From NCBI GenBank assembly GCA_001725415.1, contig MEGH01000016.1:111743-175742 (forward strand): a stretch of 64,000 nt of DNA, in the 5' to 3' direction. Position numbers and translations under genes: made by a program. The DNA is from Pseudonocardia sp. SCN 73-27 (GTDB lineage Bacteria > Actinomycetota > Actinomycetes > Mycobacteriales > Pseudonocardiaceae). The stretch's first letter is position 1, and each line of letters opens with the position of its first letter. The notes below the pieces were generated by a model. It was not told where the DNA came from. It did no database searches and saw nothing but the letters and a program-made list of their open reading frames with translations. Positions 1-7,973 of this stretch are shown one piece after another.

Positions 1-1
1 C

Positions 2-418
2 GCGATCGGTGAGGCCGACCTGGCCGCCGATCTCGGCCTCGTACCCGGCCCCGACCGCGCCGAGCTGGCACCCCACCGGGCGGCGATCGTCGTCGCCTCG
101 GCGGCGGCCGGGCTCGTCGCACCCGTCGCGCCCGTCGAGACCGACCTGACGGCCACCGACGACCAGCTCGCGGCGAGCACCGCCGCCCTGCTGCGGCAGG
201 GGTTCCGGGCCCGGACCGCGGTCCATCCCACGCAGATCCCGGTGATCAACGCCGCGTTCACGCCGACCGCCGACGAGCTGGACCGGGCGCGGGCGGTCGT
301 CGACACACTCGACGCTGCCGGATCCGGCATCGCGATCGACCCGCGGACCGGCCGCATGCTCGACGAGGCCGTCGTCCGCTCCGCGCGCGACGTGCTCGCG
401 CGCGCCGGATCCGGGTAG
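2..418 (+). CDS. CoA ester lyase, HpcH/HpaI-CitE type (3' end only)
   Basis: The gene enters from the left edge and ends at TAG 416-418, so only the last 138 residues are seen. The frame reads AIGEADLAADLGLVPGP, then a conserved block around AVHPTQIPVINAAF, which matches the C-terminal half of citrate-lyase-beta-like (malyl/citramalyl-CoA type) lyases that cleave or form beta-hydroxyacyl-CoA esters using Mg2+. The active-site Glu/Asp region lies mostly upstream of the window, so the substrate cannot be told. No partner gene is visible on the right; a STAS protein follows 77 bases later on the same strand. The family call is good; the specific reaction is unknown. Confidence 0.75.
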   Translation, partial: AIGEADLAADLGLVPGPDRAELAPHRAAIVVASAAAGLVAPVAPVETDLTATDDQLAASTAALLRQGFRARTAVHPTQIPVINAAFTPTADELDRARAVVDTLDAAGSGIAIDPRTGRMLDEAVVRSARDVLARAGSG

Positions 419-495
419 CCTGCATCACAGGACGTCTCGCCGACGTCCGCTCCCCGGGGTGAAGAAGCCGCCTCCCCTCACCACGGAGGCGCTGG

Positions 496-870
496 ATGAC
501 GCTCGCGCACAACGGATTCCTGGCAATCGAGTCGCCCGCCCCGGCCGTGCACCTCGTCCGCGTGACCGGTGACCTCGACGCCGCGACGGCGAACCGGGTC
601 CTGCGGCTCGTCGACGCGCGGGTGCAGCTCGTCGCGGCCGGCAGCTGCGTGACCCGGCACGTGCTCGTCGACCTGTCCGGTGTCGCGTCGCTGGCGCCCG
701 GCACGGTCACGGTCCTCGACCGGGCGCGTGAGGTCGCGGAGGCGCACGGGCTGACGGTCGACCTCGTCGGCACGTCCAAGCACACCGTCGCCCTCAGCGG
801 CCGCGACCGGCACATGCTGTTGCGGTTCCGGGCGTTCCCGTCGGTCGGGGTGGCGCTCGACTCCGTGTGA
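496..870 (+). CDS. STAS-domain protein (anti-sigma-factor antagonist-like)
   Basis: A 124-residue protein starting at ATG 496. It reads as one STAS domain: VHLVRVTGDLDAATANRVLRL at the N-terminus, then a central strand-turn HVLVDLSGVASLAPGTVTVL that carries the usual position of the phosphorylatable Ser/Thr, then a helix and a last strand. STAS proteins of this size bind anti-sigma factor kinases in partner-switching. No anti-sigma kinase or sigma factor gene lies nearby, so the partner must be elsewhere. Upstream (419-495) only a short GC-rich leader is seen. The exact regulatory role is inference from the family. Confidence 0.75.
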   Translation: MTLAHNGFLAIESPAPAVHLVRVTGDLDAATANRVLRLVDARVQLVAAGSCVTRHVLVDLSGVASLAPGTVTVLDRAREVAEAHGLTVDLVGTSKHTVALSGRDRHMLLRFRAFPSVGVALDSV

Positions 871-913
871 GACTCGGGTGGCGGTGCCACCAGGGCCGGG
901 CCAGGATTCGACC

Positions 914-1336
914 ATGCCGATCCCGGTCAGCGGTTTCTCCCACGTCCGCATCACCGTCACCGACATCGAGCGCTCCAAGCGCTTCTACGACGACGTCCTC
1001 GGGCTGCCGGTCGCCTTCCAGCTCCCGCCCGACGCCGACGAGAAGACCCACGAGGAGAACTGGTGGCTCTTCGGCGGGGTGGTCTACCAGGTCCCCGGCG
1101 GGTTCTTCGGGCTGCGTCCCGTCGCCCCCGCCGACGACTCGTTCACCGAGGACCGCGCCGGGCTCGACCACCTGAGCTTCGCCGTGCCCTCGCGTGCCGA
1201 CCTCGACGCCGCCGCCGCGCGCCTCGACGAACTCGGCATCGCCCATGACGGAGTCAAGGACATCGGGATCGGCTGCCTGCTGGAGTTCCGCGACCCCGAC
1301 AACATCGCGCTGGAGCTGTGGGCCGACGCCTCCTGA
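914..1336 (+). CDS. VOC family protein (glyoxalase/dioxygenase fold)
   Basis: A 140-residue protein. The start chosen is ATG 914, because the vicinal-oxygen-chelate signature begins at once (SGFSHVRITVTDIERSKRFY); an upstream in-frame start at 878 would only add an unconserved tail. A second half-module follows with DHLSFAVPSRADLDAAAARL and ends in the typical FRDPDNIALELW strand with its metal-ligand Glu. Such single-subunit VOC proteins include lactoylglutathione lyases, fosfomycin-resistance enzymes and ring-cleavage dioxygenases; nothing here separates these. It converges on the nitroreductase gene with only three bases between. Confidence 0.8.
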   Translation: MPIPVSGFSHVRITVTDIERSKRFYDDVLGLPVAFQLPPDADEKTHEENWWLFGGVVYQVPGGFFGLRPVAPADDSFTEDRAGLDHLSFAVPSRADLDAAAARLDELGIAHDGVKDIGIGCLLEFRDPDNIALELWADAS

Positions 1337-1339
1337 TCC

Positions 1340-1888
1340 TCACGGGCGGGGCGCCCACACCGTCAGGTCCTGCCAGGTCACCCGCCTGCCCCGGCGCAGC
1401 GCACCCGGTCCGCCCGGGGCCGGGTGGCCGAGACAGACGAGGAACTCGGGCGTCCAGCCGGCCGGGACGTCGAGCACCGCGCCGACCGCGGCCCGGCTGA
1501 ACGACGTCACCGGCCCGCCGCCGACGCCGAGCGCGTGCGCGGCGAGCAGCAGCGTCGCGGCGGCGGTACCGACGTCGACCGAGAGGCTGTGCGCGTGGCG
1601 GGCGAAGCCGTAGTCGACGGCCAGGTCACGGTCGACGCAGATCCCCACCACCGCGACCGGGCGCTGCAGCATGCCCGGCGACACCATCCGCAGCGCCCGC
1701 AGCGTGCCCGGGTCGTCGCTGGCCACGAAACGTTGCAGGTGACGGTTGCCGGCCGTCGGCGCCCAGCGGGCCGCGTCGAGAATCCGTTCGAGCGTCTCCC
1801 GCGGGATCGGCTCGTCGGTCATCGCACGGACGACGCGGCGGCTGCGGATCGCGTCCAGGACGGGGTTCGGGTCGCTCTCTCCGCTCAC
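1340..1888 (-). CDS. Nitroreductase family protein
   Basis: A 182-residue FMN-dependent nitroreductase-like protein. GTG 1888 is taken as start because it overlaps the upstream gene's stop (GTGA). Recognisable blocks are the N-terminal IRSRRVVRAMTDEPIPRETLERIL with the basic FMN-phosphate contacts, RWAPTAGNRHLQRF, and the dimer helix around VGTAAATLLLAAHALGVGGG, ending in a FLVCLGHPA strand. Family members reduce nitro groups, quinones or enones with NAD(P)H, and some dehalogenate. Translation appears coupled to the small protein upstream at 1885-2208. The substrate is not predictable. Confidence 0.85.
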   Translation of the reverse strand: MSGESDPNPVLDAIRSRRVVRAMTDEPIPRETLERILDAARWAPTAGNRHLQRFVASDDPGTLRALRMVSPGMLQRPVAVVGICVDRDLAVDYGFARHAHSLSVDVGTAAATLLLAAHALGVGGGPVTSFSRAAVGAVLDVPAGWTPEFLVCLGHPAPGGPGALRRGRRVTWQDLTVWAPRP

Positions 1889-2208
1889 GACGAGCGTCCC
1901 GGCACGTAGCGCCGGGCCAGCAGCGCGCCGAGCTCGGCGCAGACCGCGTCGAGGCGGGCGACGTACTCGTCGCGGCCCTCGCGCGGCACGGCGAGCTCGG
2001 GCAGTGGCCCGACGTGGTCGCGCGCGAAGGCGGCCGTCGGCTCCGACGCGCGGGCCGCGAGCCGGTCCGCGACCTTGTGCGCGGCCGTCAGCAGCCGCAG
2101 CGGGCCGTATTCGGCGGCCTCGTCGACCTGGGTCCGGGCGGCGGTGACGAGGTGGGCGAGCACCTCGAGGGCGTCGTCCTCGTCGAGGACCCACACGGGT
2201 TCGGTCAT
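1885..2208 (-). CDS. Small alpha-helical protein, DUF6092-like
   Basis: A 107-residue protein from ATG 2208, with a 4-base overlap into the nitroreductase start. It opens MTEPVWVLDEDDALEVLAHLV and continues with AARTQVDEAAEYGPLRLLTAA, a pattern I associate with the small actinobacterial DUF6092 family; the assignment is from memory and moderate. It has no signal peptide or membrane segment and is probably all helical. It lies between the decarboxylase upstream (17 bases away) and the nitroreductase, so the three genes probably form one leftward transcript. No biochemical role can be given. Confidence 0.6.
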   Translation of the reverse strand: MTEPVWVLDEDDALEVLAHLVTAARTQVDEAAEYGPLRLLTAAHKVADRLAARASEPTAAFARDHVGPLPELAVPREGRDEYVARLDAVCAELGALLARRYVPGRSS

Positions 2209-2225
2209 GACAGCGTTCCCTCCTC

Positions 2226-3896
2226 TCAGGGCTGCGGTGCGACGCCCAGCGCGCGGGTCAGCGTGGCCAGCAGCTCGGGGACGTCGTCGCGCGGGACGAC
2301 AGCCTGGACGAGGGTGAACCCGTCCGGGTCCGTACAGGCCAACGCCGCGCGCAGCTCTCCCGCCGTGGTCGCGCGCACCGCGGTGGCCCGCGCGCCGCCG
2401 CCGAACATCGCCGGGACCGCGGTCCAGTCCCAGCGGGCGATGTCGTTGTACGGCTCGTCGGGACCGTGGATGGCGCGTTCGACGGTGTAGCCGTCGTTGT
2501 CGACGACGACCACCAGCGCCGGCAGCCCCAGCCGCATGACCGTGCTCAGCTCCTGGACGGTCGTCTGCGCGGCGCCGTCGCCGATCAGCAGGACGCCGCG
2601 GCGGCCGGGCGCGGCCGTGCACACCCCGAGCAGCGCGGGCAGCGTGTACCCGATCGACGCCCACAGCGGCTGCCCCACGAACGTCACGCCCGTCGGCAGC
2701 CGGTGCGGCGCCATCCCGTAGAAGCAGGTGCCCTGGTCGGCGAGGACGACGTCGCCCGCCCGCAGCGCCCCCGACACCTCCGTCCACAGGGTGTCCTGGT
2801 CGAGCGGGGTGTCGTCGGCGGCGGCGGTCGCCGCGGGCGCAGCAGCGGCGTCGGGTTCCGTGGCGGCCGGCAGGGCCGCGACCAGCGGCGCGAGCGCCTC
2901 CAGCGCGGCGGGCAGCGTCACCGGCGCGAACGTCGCCGCCCCGACCGACGCCGCGTCCGCGCCCAGCTCGATCGTCCGCGACCGCGTGATGCGCTGGGTG
3001 AACAGGCCGCTGTTGAGGTCGGTGAACTGCACCCCTGCGAGGACGAGCGCGGCAGCGTCCTCGACGACACGGCGCGTCTGCTCGGTGCTGCCCGCCGCAC
3101 CCGAGTACGTCCCCGCGAAACCGGAGGCCGACTCGTCGAGCAGGCTCTTCGCCCACGGCGTCGTCGCGTGCGGGACGGCCCCGTCGCGCAGCAGCGCGGC
3201 GAGCCGGTCGCCCGCGTCGAACCGGTGCACGAGCAGGCCGGCGAGCACTCCGACCTCGGCGATCGACCCCGCCTCGCCCAGCAGCCGCCGCGCCGCCTCG
3301 GTGAACCCGGCGAGCGCCTCGGGATCGGTGCCGTCGACGGGCGGCGGCAGCGGCGTCGTCACCTGCTCGACCGGGGCCTCGGCGACGTCGGCGGCGAGCA
3401 GCAGGTAGCCCGGCAGCCGCTGGTCGCGGACCGCGACGAGGACCCGGTCGATCTCCGCGACCGCGTTGCCGGGGGTGAGGACGGTGCGGGCGCACGTGAT
3501 GTCGGCGTGCATCGCGAGGAAGTGCCCGAACTCGCCGTCGCCCAGCGTGTGGTGCACCGGCGGGCGCAGCGCCTGCTTGGTCAGCGCCGGGGCGCCGACG
3601 ACGTGCACCACCGGCACGTGCTCGGCGTAGCTGCCGGCGACCGCGTTGATCGCGCTCAGCTCGCCGACCCCGAACGTCGTGCACAGCGCCGCGACGCCGC
3701 GCAGCCGGGCGTACCCGTCGGCCGCGTAGCCGGCGTTGAGCTCGTTGGTGCAGCCGGTCCACTCGACGACGGGATGGCGGACGACGTGGTCGAGCATGCC
3801 CAGGCTGTAGTCGCCGGGAACGCCGAAGATGCGGCCGGCGCCCAACTCGGCGAGCCGGTCCATCAGGTGGTCGGCGACGGTGTGGCGCGCGCTCAT
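2226..3896 (-). CDS. Thiamine-diphosphate 2-oxo-acid decarboxylase (indolepyruvate/pyruvate decarboxylase type)
   Basis: A 556-residue ThDP enzyme of usual family length. The N-terminal domain has FGVPGDYSLGMLDHV and the catalytic Glu in CTNELNAGYAADGYAR (E52), followed by the paired histidines of pyruvate decarboxylases in RPPVHHTLGDGEF (H115-H116). The C-terminal ThDP/Mg2+ motif is the IGDGAAQ to VVVDNDGYT stretch. These features favour a non-oxidative decarboxylase giving an aldehyde from pyruvate, indolepyruvate, phenylpyruvate or branched 2-oxo acids, rather than acetolactate synthase. An Ala/Pro-rich insert around residues 345-365 is probably a linker. Start ATG 3896. Head of the leftward unit containing the nitroreductase. 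Confidence 0.88.
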   Translation of the reverse strand: MSARHTVADHLMDRLAELGAGRIFGVPGDYSLGMLDHVVRHPVVEWTGCTNELNAGYAADGYARLRGVAALCTTFGVGELSAINAVAGSYAEHVPVVHVVGAPALTKQALRPPVHHTLGDGEFGHFLAMHADITCARTVLTPGNAVAEIDRVLVAVRDQRLPGYLLLAADVAEAPVEQVTTPLPPPVDGTDPEALAGFTEAARRLLGEAGSIAEVGVLAGLLVHRFDAGDRLAALLRDGAVPHATTPWAKSLLDESASGFAGTYSGAAGSTEQTRRVVEDAAALVLAGVQFTDLNSGLFTQRITRSRTIELGADAASVGAATFAPVTLPAALEALAPLVAALPAATEPDAAAAPAATAAADDTPLDQDTLWTEVSGALRAGDVVLADQGTCFYGMAPHRLPTGVTFVGQPLWASIGYTLPALLGVCTAAPGRRGVLLIGDGAAQTTVQELSTVMRLGLPALVVVVDNDGYTVERAIHGPDEPYNDIARWDWTAVPAMFGGGARATAVRATTAGELRAALACTDPDGFTLVQAVVPRDDVPELLATLTRALGVAPQP

Positions 3897-3993
3897 CGGG
3901 CCTCCGGTGTGCGGCGACGCGGGCGAGCGGATCTCTCCCGGGTGCGGGGATCACCCTGCCGCACAGCGCCCGTCGCGGCATCCGCCATTCGAC

Positions 3994-4025
3994 GTGCGGT
4001 CCGCGACCGTCGTCGCGGACCGCAC
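3994..4025. other. Perfect 14-bp hairpin in the divergent spacer 3897-4229
   Basis: In the 333-base spacer between the divergent decarboxylase and Rieske genes, GTGCGGTCCGCGAC (3994-4007) is followed by CGTC and its exact reverse complement (4012-4025). The stem has no T-run on either side and lies beyond the 5' ends of both genes, so it is not an obvious terminator of either. A second, looser palindrome, GGTGATCGTCAACGG to CATCACC (about 4107-4140), lies closer to the rightward gene. The rest of the spacer holds nothing I recognise. It could be a terminator of an upstream transcript, a cruciform or a regulator site. Confidence 0.6.
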
Positions 4026-4229
4026 ACCACGGACCCGGTCCGCCCGCCGAGCCGGTTCATTCGTCGAGGACGGGCACCCGCAGATCCGGTTCCGGCCCGG
4101 ACCTGCGGTGATCGTCAACGGACCGTCCGATCATCACCGGGCGAGAAACACGGTGATGGTGAGCACGCGTGCGCGGTGCGACCATGCGAGTCGTCGCGAC
4201 GACGCGGCACGGACAGGAGCGGAGCAGCG

Positions 4230-5240
4230 ATGTCGAGTTCGGACACACCGTCAGGCGCACCCGCGCCCGGGGGCGCGTCCCGGCTGACGACCTGGCACCG
4301 CGACCTCTTCGCCGCGATCACCGCATGGCCGTGGCTGCGCGACGCCGACGAGAAGGTCGCCGCCGTCGTCCTGCCGGTCTACGACCGACACCGCGCCAAC
4401 CCCGTCGTCGAGCTCATGCACGGCGGCCGCTGGGCGGGGCACTCGCTGCACGCCGCACTCAGCGACCTTCCGATCGGGTTCTGGGCCGGGTCGGTGGTGC
4501 TCGACGTCCTCGGCAAGGACCGCGCCGGCAGCACTGGCCTCGACCCTGCCAGCACGCTCAGCGCCGCCGGGATCGCCGCGGCCGCCGCCACCGTCGCGAC
4601 CGGGGCCACCGACTGGACCGTCAGCGACGGCGAGGACCGCCGCGTCGGCCTGCTGCACGGGATGATGAACCTCGCGGGCACCACGCTCGCCGCCGCGTCG
4701 CTGGCCGCCCGCGTCGCCGGGAAGCGTCGTCCCGCGCAGGCGCTCGGCATGGCGGGCATGGCCGTCACCGCCGCGGCCGGCTACGTCGGCGGACACCTCG
4801 TGCAGGGTCGCGGCCTCATGGTCAACCGGGTCGCCAACACCGCCGGCCCCAACCGGTGGGTCAAGGCGGTCGAGGAGACCGACCTGCCGGACGGCGCCAC
4901 CACCGGCGTCACCGTCGAAGGGCGGCAGGTCGTGCTCCACCGCTCCGGCGACGTCGTGTACGCCCTCGACGACCTCTGCAGCCACGCCGGGGGATTGCTC
5001 AGCCGCGGCGAGGTCGTCGACTGCGTCATCTCGTGCCCCCTGCACGAGTCGCTGTTCGACCTTCGCGACGGCCACATCGTCCGCGGCCCCGCCCACCACC
5101 CGCAGCCCGTGCTGCCCACCCGGATCCGCAACGGCTGGGTCGAGGTGCGGGGCTCACAGCCGCGGGCGCGCGGGACCCGGTCGGGTGCCGCGCCGGCCGA
5201 GGGCCGCACCCGGACCCGCAGTGCCCCCACCACCACCTAG
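4230..5240 (+). CDS. DUF2231 membrane protein fused to a Rieske [2Fe-2S] domain
   Basis: A 336-residue protein, ATG 4230 with GGAGC-type ribosome site just upstream. Residues about 30-190 hold a DUF2231-like membrane part (HSLHAALSDLPIGFWAGSVV, then several hydrophobic segments with the histidines of HGMMNLAGTTLAAA). The C-terminal part carries the Rieske cluster motif CSHAG and, 17 residues later, CPLHES, giving two Cys and two His ligands. The tail is Arg/Thr-rich and low complexity. The architecture suggests a membrane-anchored electron carrier; the partner is unknown. A second Rieske protein follows after nine bases, so the two are likely co-expressed. Confidence 0.85.
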   Translation: MSSSDTPSGAPAPGGASRLTTWHRDLFAAITAWPWLRDADEKVAAVVLPVYDRHRANPVVELMHGGRWAGHSLHAALSDLPIGFWAGSVVLDVLGKDRAGSTGLDPASTLSAAGIAAAAATVATGATDWTVSDGEDRRVGLLHGMMNLAGTTLAAASLAARVAGKRRPAQALGMAGMAVTAAAGYVGGHLVQGRGLMVNRVANTAGPNRWVKAVEETDLPDGATTGVTVEGRQVVLHRSGDVVYALDDLCSHAGGLLSRGEVVDCVISCPLHESLFDLRDGHIVRGPAHHPQPVLPTRIRNGWVEVRGSQPRARGTRSGAAPAEGRTRTRSAPTTT

Positions 5241-5249
5241 GAGGCAGCC

Positions 5250-5606
5250 ATGGCATGGGAAGCGGTCGCGGACCTCGACCAGCTCGAAGAGGGCGACATG
5301 ATGGTCGTCGAGATGAAGGGCGAGCCCATCTGCGTGGTGCGGCTCTACGAGGACGAGGCCGTCGCCGTCCACAACACCTGCACGCATCAGCAACAGCCGC
5401 TCAACGAGGGCTACCTGCAGGAGGACGACACCCTCATCTGCCCGGCCCACAACTCCTGCTTCGACCTGCGCACCGGTGAGCCCCGCGGCGTGCCCGCGGT
5501 GAGCCCGATCCCGGTGTACGCCTGCAAGATCGAGGACGACGCGATCTGGGTCGACGCCGACCAGCAGCTCAACGACGCCGAGATCCCGCACAAGCCGTTC
5601 CACTGA
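5250..5606 (+). CDS. Rieske [2Fe-2S] ferredoxin-like protein
   Basis: A 118-residue soluble Rieske protein, ATG 5250 preceded by AGGAGGCAGCC. The ligands are C-x-H in NTCTHQQQ and C-x2-H in CPAHNSCFD, 17 residues apart, with the usual FDLRTGEPRGVPA loop closing the cluster. Such proteins feed electrons to ring-hydroxylating oxygenases or serve as small-subunit analogues of nitrite reductase NirD; no oxygenase or NirB lies beside it. Its nearest neighbour is the membrane Rieske fusion nine bases upstream, which suggests the two form an electron relay; that pairing is inference. Confidence 0.88.
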   Translation: MAWEAVADLDQLEEGDMMVVEMKGEPICVVRLYEDEAVAVHNTCTHQQQPLNEGYLQEDDTLICPAHNSCFDLRTGEPRGVPAVSPIPVYACKIEDDAIWVDADQQLNDAEIPHKPFH

Positions 5607-5645
5607 CGTCGGAACAGCCGCCGCCGCGGCGGGGTTGGCACCGGC

Positions 5646-6077
5646 ATGACCTCGTCCTCGTTCGACCCGCACGCGTTGCTCGCCGAGAGCCGGCTCGGAG
5701 TACTGGCGACGATCAAGGCCGACGGCCGCCCACAGCTCTCACCGGTCACCCCGTTCTACGACCGCGACGCCGGGCTGCTGCACGTGTCGATGACGGAGGG
5801 CCGCGCGAAGACCGCGAACCTGCGCCGTGACCCACGCGCGACCCTGGAGGTCACCAGCGCCGACGGGTGGGGCTGGGCGACGGTCGAGGGTGTCGCGACG
5901 CTCGTCGGTCCCGGCACCGACCCGAACGGCCCCGAGGTCGATGCGCTCGTCGGTTACTACCGGGCGGCCGCGGGTGAGCACCCGGACTGGCACGAGTACC
6001 GCCGGGTCATGGTCGACGACCGCCGCGTCCTCATGACGATGACGGTCGAGCACGTGTACGGCGCGCGCATCCGCTAG
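5646..6077 (+). CDS. PPOX/F420-dependent family protein (FMN-binding split barrel)
   Basis: A 143-residue protein from ATG 5646. It has the pattern of the actinobacterial PPOX-class, F420-dependent family: LLAESRLGVLATIKADGRPQ, then SMTEGRAKTANLRRDPRATL, then WATVEGVATLVGP. The Arg/Lys in the GRAKTANLRRDPR stretch are those that bind flavin or F420 phosphate. Enzymes of this type reduce unsaturated substrates or bind F420 or haem-derived cofactors; the substrate here is unknown. Its stop codon overlaps the end of the degraded gene on the other strand (6074-6212). Confidence 0.82.
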   Translation: MTSSSFDPHALLAESRLGVLATIKADGRPQLSPVTPFYDRDAGLLHVSMTEGRAKTANLRRDPRATLEVTSADGWGWATVEGVATLVGPGTDPNGPEVDALVGYYRAAAGEHPDWHEYRRVMVDDRRVLMTMTVEHVYGARIR

Positions 6078-6212
6078 CCCAGCAGCGGTCGCAGGTTCTC
6101 GTGGGCCCGGGCCGCGAGAAGAACCCGCAGCACAGGTGCAGGACCGCCCTGATCAGCAATCGACGACGTGACTGCCGACGTTGCCCGTCGGGGTGGTCAC
6201 GGCGATCTGCAC
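6074..6212 (-). pseudogene. Remnant of an NmrA-like NAD(P)-binding protein gene
   Basis: Directly behind the MFS gene, a good ribosome site (AGGAG, seven bases before GTG 6212) leads into VQIAVTTPTGNVGSHVVDC and then TGA. This is the N-terminal beta-alpha dinucleotide-binding motif of atypical SDR/NmrA proteins, normally about 280 residues. After the stop, another frame reads VLLAARAHENLRPLLG and ends at a TAG (6074-6076); that tail looks like the family's C-terminus. The simplest reading is a large internal deletion leaving both ends. The start signals are seen; the deletion and the identity of the tail are inference. Confidence 0.5.
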
Positions 6213-6219
6213 GAGTCTC

Positions 6220-7479
6220 CTATCGGTCGTCCGGTTCGGGCTCCGGCCCACCCTCCCCCGCCCCACCGACAGTTCCGTCCCGGCGGACGCCGTCGCCTGC
6301 TCGCACGAGGCTCGCCGCGCCCGTGACGGCCAGGACGCCCGCCAGCACCACCAGCCCCACACCCGTCGACGCCCCGGCCGCGACCGCGCCGACCAGCAAC
6401 GGACCGCCCGCGTCGCCCAGCTCGCGTCCGACCTCCGCCGACCCCATCGTCTGCCCCAGCCGTTCGGGCGGCGACGACGCGGCGAGCGTCGCGAACGCGA
6501 CGGGCGTCAGTACCCCGACACCCAACCCGACCAGGATCGCGGCCGGCACGATCCCTGCCAGGCCCGAGACTGTCGCGGCGACGACGAACCCGCCGACCAT
6601 CGGCACGAACCCCAGCAGCAGCGCCGCCCGGGTGCCCAGCTCGCCACGGTCGTGCGCACGCCCGGCCCGGGGCTGGACCAGCGTCGACGTCAGGGCGAGC
6701 AGCGCCACGACCGCGCCCGTCGCCACCGGGCCGAGCCCCACCGCCGCACCCAGCACCGGCAGGAACCCGACACCCACCGACAGCGCGGCGGTTGTCGCGG
6801 CGAGCGCCGCCGTCGGCCGCAGGAACGACGCCGACCCCAGCCTGCGGGCGAGGTCGACGACGGTCTGCCGCTTGCGCGGCAACGGATCGAGCACCGGCAC
6901 CGCGACGACCACCCACACCGCGACGACCGCGGCCAGCACCCCGAGCGTCGCGAACAACAACGGCAGCCCGCCGAGCACGACCAGCACACCGCCCAGGATC
7001 GGGCCCGCGGTGTAGCCCAGGCCCTTCCAGGCGCCGTACGAGCCGAAGGCCCGTCCCTGCTTCCCGCCGGCCGACAGCCGCCCGACCATCGCCCCGGCGG
7101 CCGGGGAGAACGCCGACGCCGCGGCACCCTGCCCGAGGCGCGCCAGCGTCAGCGCCACGACCGCACCCGACGCGGCGACGACGCCGGTCGTCGCCAGCAC
7201 CGCGTACACCCCCGACACCAGCGCGAACGCCACCAGTCCGCCCAGCAGCACTCGCCGCGGCCCCCACCGGTCGGCCAACGACCCGAACACCGGCTTGAGC
7301 AGCACCTCCGCGCCGTCGTACACCGCGAGGACGACGCCCAGCGCCAGCAGCGACAGCCCGTCGCGACCGACCTCCGACCCGACGCTCGCCGCCACCGCGT
7401 GTGCCCCGAACGCCGTGACGAACCCGGCCGCGTAGAGCGCAGCCGGCGCCCGCGTGCCCGCGGAGGTCACCGGGCCCAC
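6220..7479 (-). CDS. MFS transporter, 12-TM type
   Basis: A 419-residue membrane protein of normal major-facilitator length. The first half has the loop 2-3 signature GSLADRWGPRRVLLGG, and hydrophobic segments alternate with short basic loops throughout; a longer Arg/Lys-rich centre loop (PRKRQTVVDLARRLGS) separates the halves. It resembles drug or metabolite efflux members. Translation is shown from GTG 7479; a GTG at 7470 is equally possible. The stop overlaps the ribosome site of the NmrA-like remnant, so the two were once coupled. Substrate unknown. Confidence 0.85.
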   Translation of the reverse strand: MGPVTSAGTRAPAALYAAGFVTAFGAHAVAASVGSEVGRDGLSLLALGVVLAVYDGAEVLLKPVFGSLADRWGPRRVLLGGLVAFALVSGVYAVLATTGVVAASGAVVALTLARLGQGAAASAFSPAAGAMVGRLSAGGKQGRAFGSYGAWKGLGYTAGPILGGVLVVLGGLPLLFATLGVLAAVVAVWVVVAVPVLDPLPRKRQTVVDLARRLGSASFLRPTAALAATTAALSVGVGFLPVLGAAVGLGPVATGAVVALLALTSTLVQPRAGRAHDRGELGTRAALLLGFVPMVGGFVVAATVSGLAGIVPAAILVGLGVGVLTPVAFATLAASSPPERLGQTMGSAEVGRELGDAGGPLLVGAVAAGASTGVGLVVLAGVLAVTGAASLVRAGDGVRRDGTVGGAGEGGPEPEPDDR

Positions 7480-7525
7480 ACGAGGAGGATGTCGACCCGC
7501 ACGTCGTCGATCGTGCCCGGCACCC

Positions 7526-7801
7526 CTACTCGGCCAGTCCCGGCTCGGTCTTCGGCCGACTCCACGGCACGGAGCCGTCAGGCCGCTCGCCGGCCACGGT
7601 CAGCCATTCGACGCGTCGCCAGTCGTCGAGCGCCTGGTGCACCTCGGCCAGGTCGAGGGTCCCGGTGGACCGAGCCATGAGGCGCTGCCATTGCGGGTCG
7701 AAGGCGGCCGCGTCCTCCGGGGTCGGTGCAGCGCGCACCCTGGCCGGCGAGGCGTCGACGAACGAGGGCGAGCTCTCGCCCCCCGCGGCAGCGGCGGTCA
7801 C
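7526..7801 (-). CDS. DUF6247 family small protein
   Basis: A 91-residue protein when started at GTG 7801, the length I would expect for this actinobacterial family; the open frame extends further but the added part is not protein-like. The core reads DASPARVRAAPTPEDAAAFD, then QWQRLMARSTGTLDLAEVHQ and LDDWRRVEWLTV, a pattern recalled from DUF6247 proteins, which often precede a RelE-like toxin. No toxin gene follows: only 46 bases separate its stop from the MFS start. It may be an orphan antitoxin-like protein; function is not established. Confidence 0.6.
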   Translation of the reverse strand: MTAAAAGGESSPSFVDASPARVRAAPTPEDAAAFDPQWQRLMARSTGTLDLAEVHQALDDWRRVEWLTVAGERPDGSVPWSRPKTEPGLAE

Positions 7802-7973
7802 GACCTGGACCCTAGCGACGACCACCGACGATCCGGGGACGCCGCGACACCGCGTGCATCTCGGCGCGGTGTCACCACCCGGCGTCGACCCGCCGAGGAC
7901 CGCTATCTGGCGGCTAGGTCGCAGATCATTCGACGATGACGCCAAGGATCCAGCGTCGAACGGGCCACCCGCG

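Noticed and set aside
2466-5240. Open frame of 924 codons on the plus strand covering the decarboxylase region
   Set aside because: Only the last 336 codons (from ATG 4230) show protein-like composition and Rieske motifs. The part before is the antisense shadow of the decarboxylase gene, Arg/Gly/Gln-rich without motifs.
7480-7525. Toxin gene expected after the DUF6247 antitoxin-like gene
   Set aside because: The 46 bases to the MFS start, and the overlapping frame, contain no RelE-like sequence, so no toxin-antitoxin pair can be claimed.
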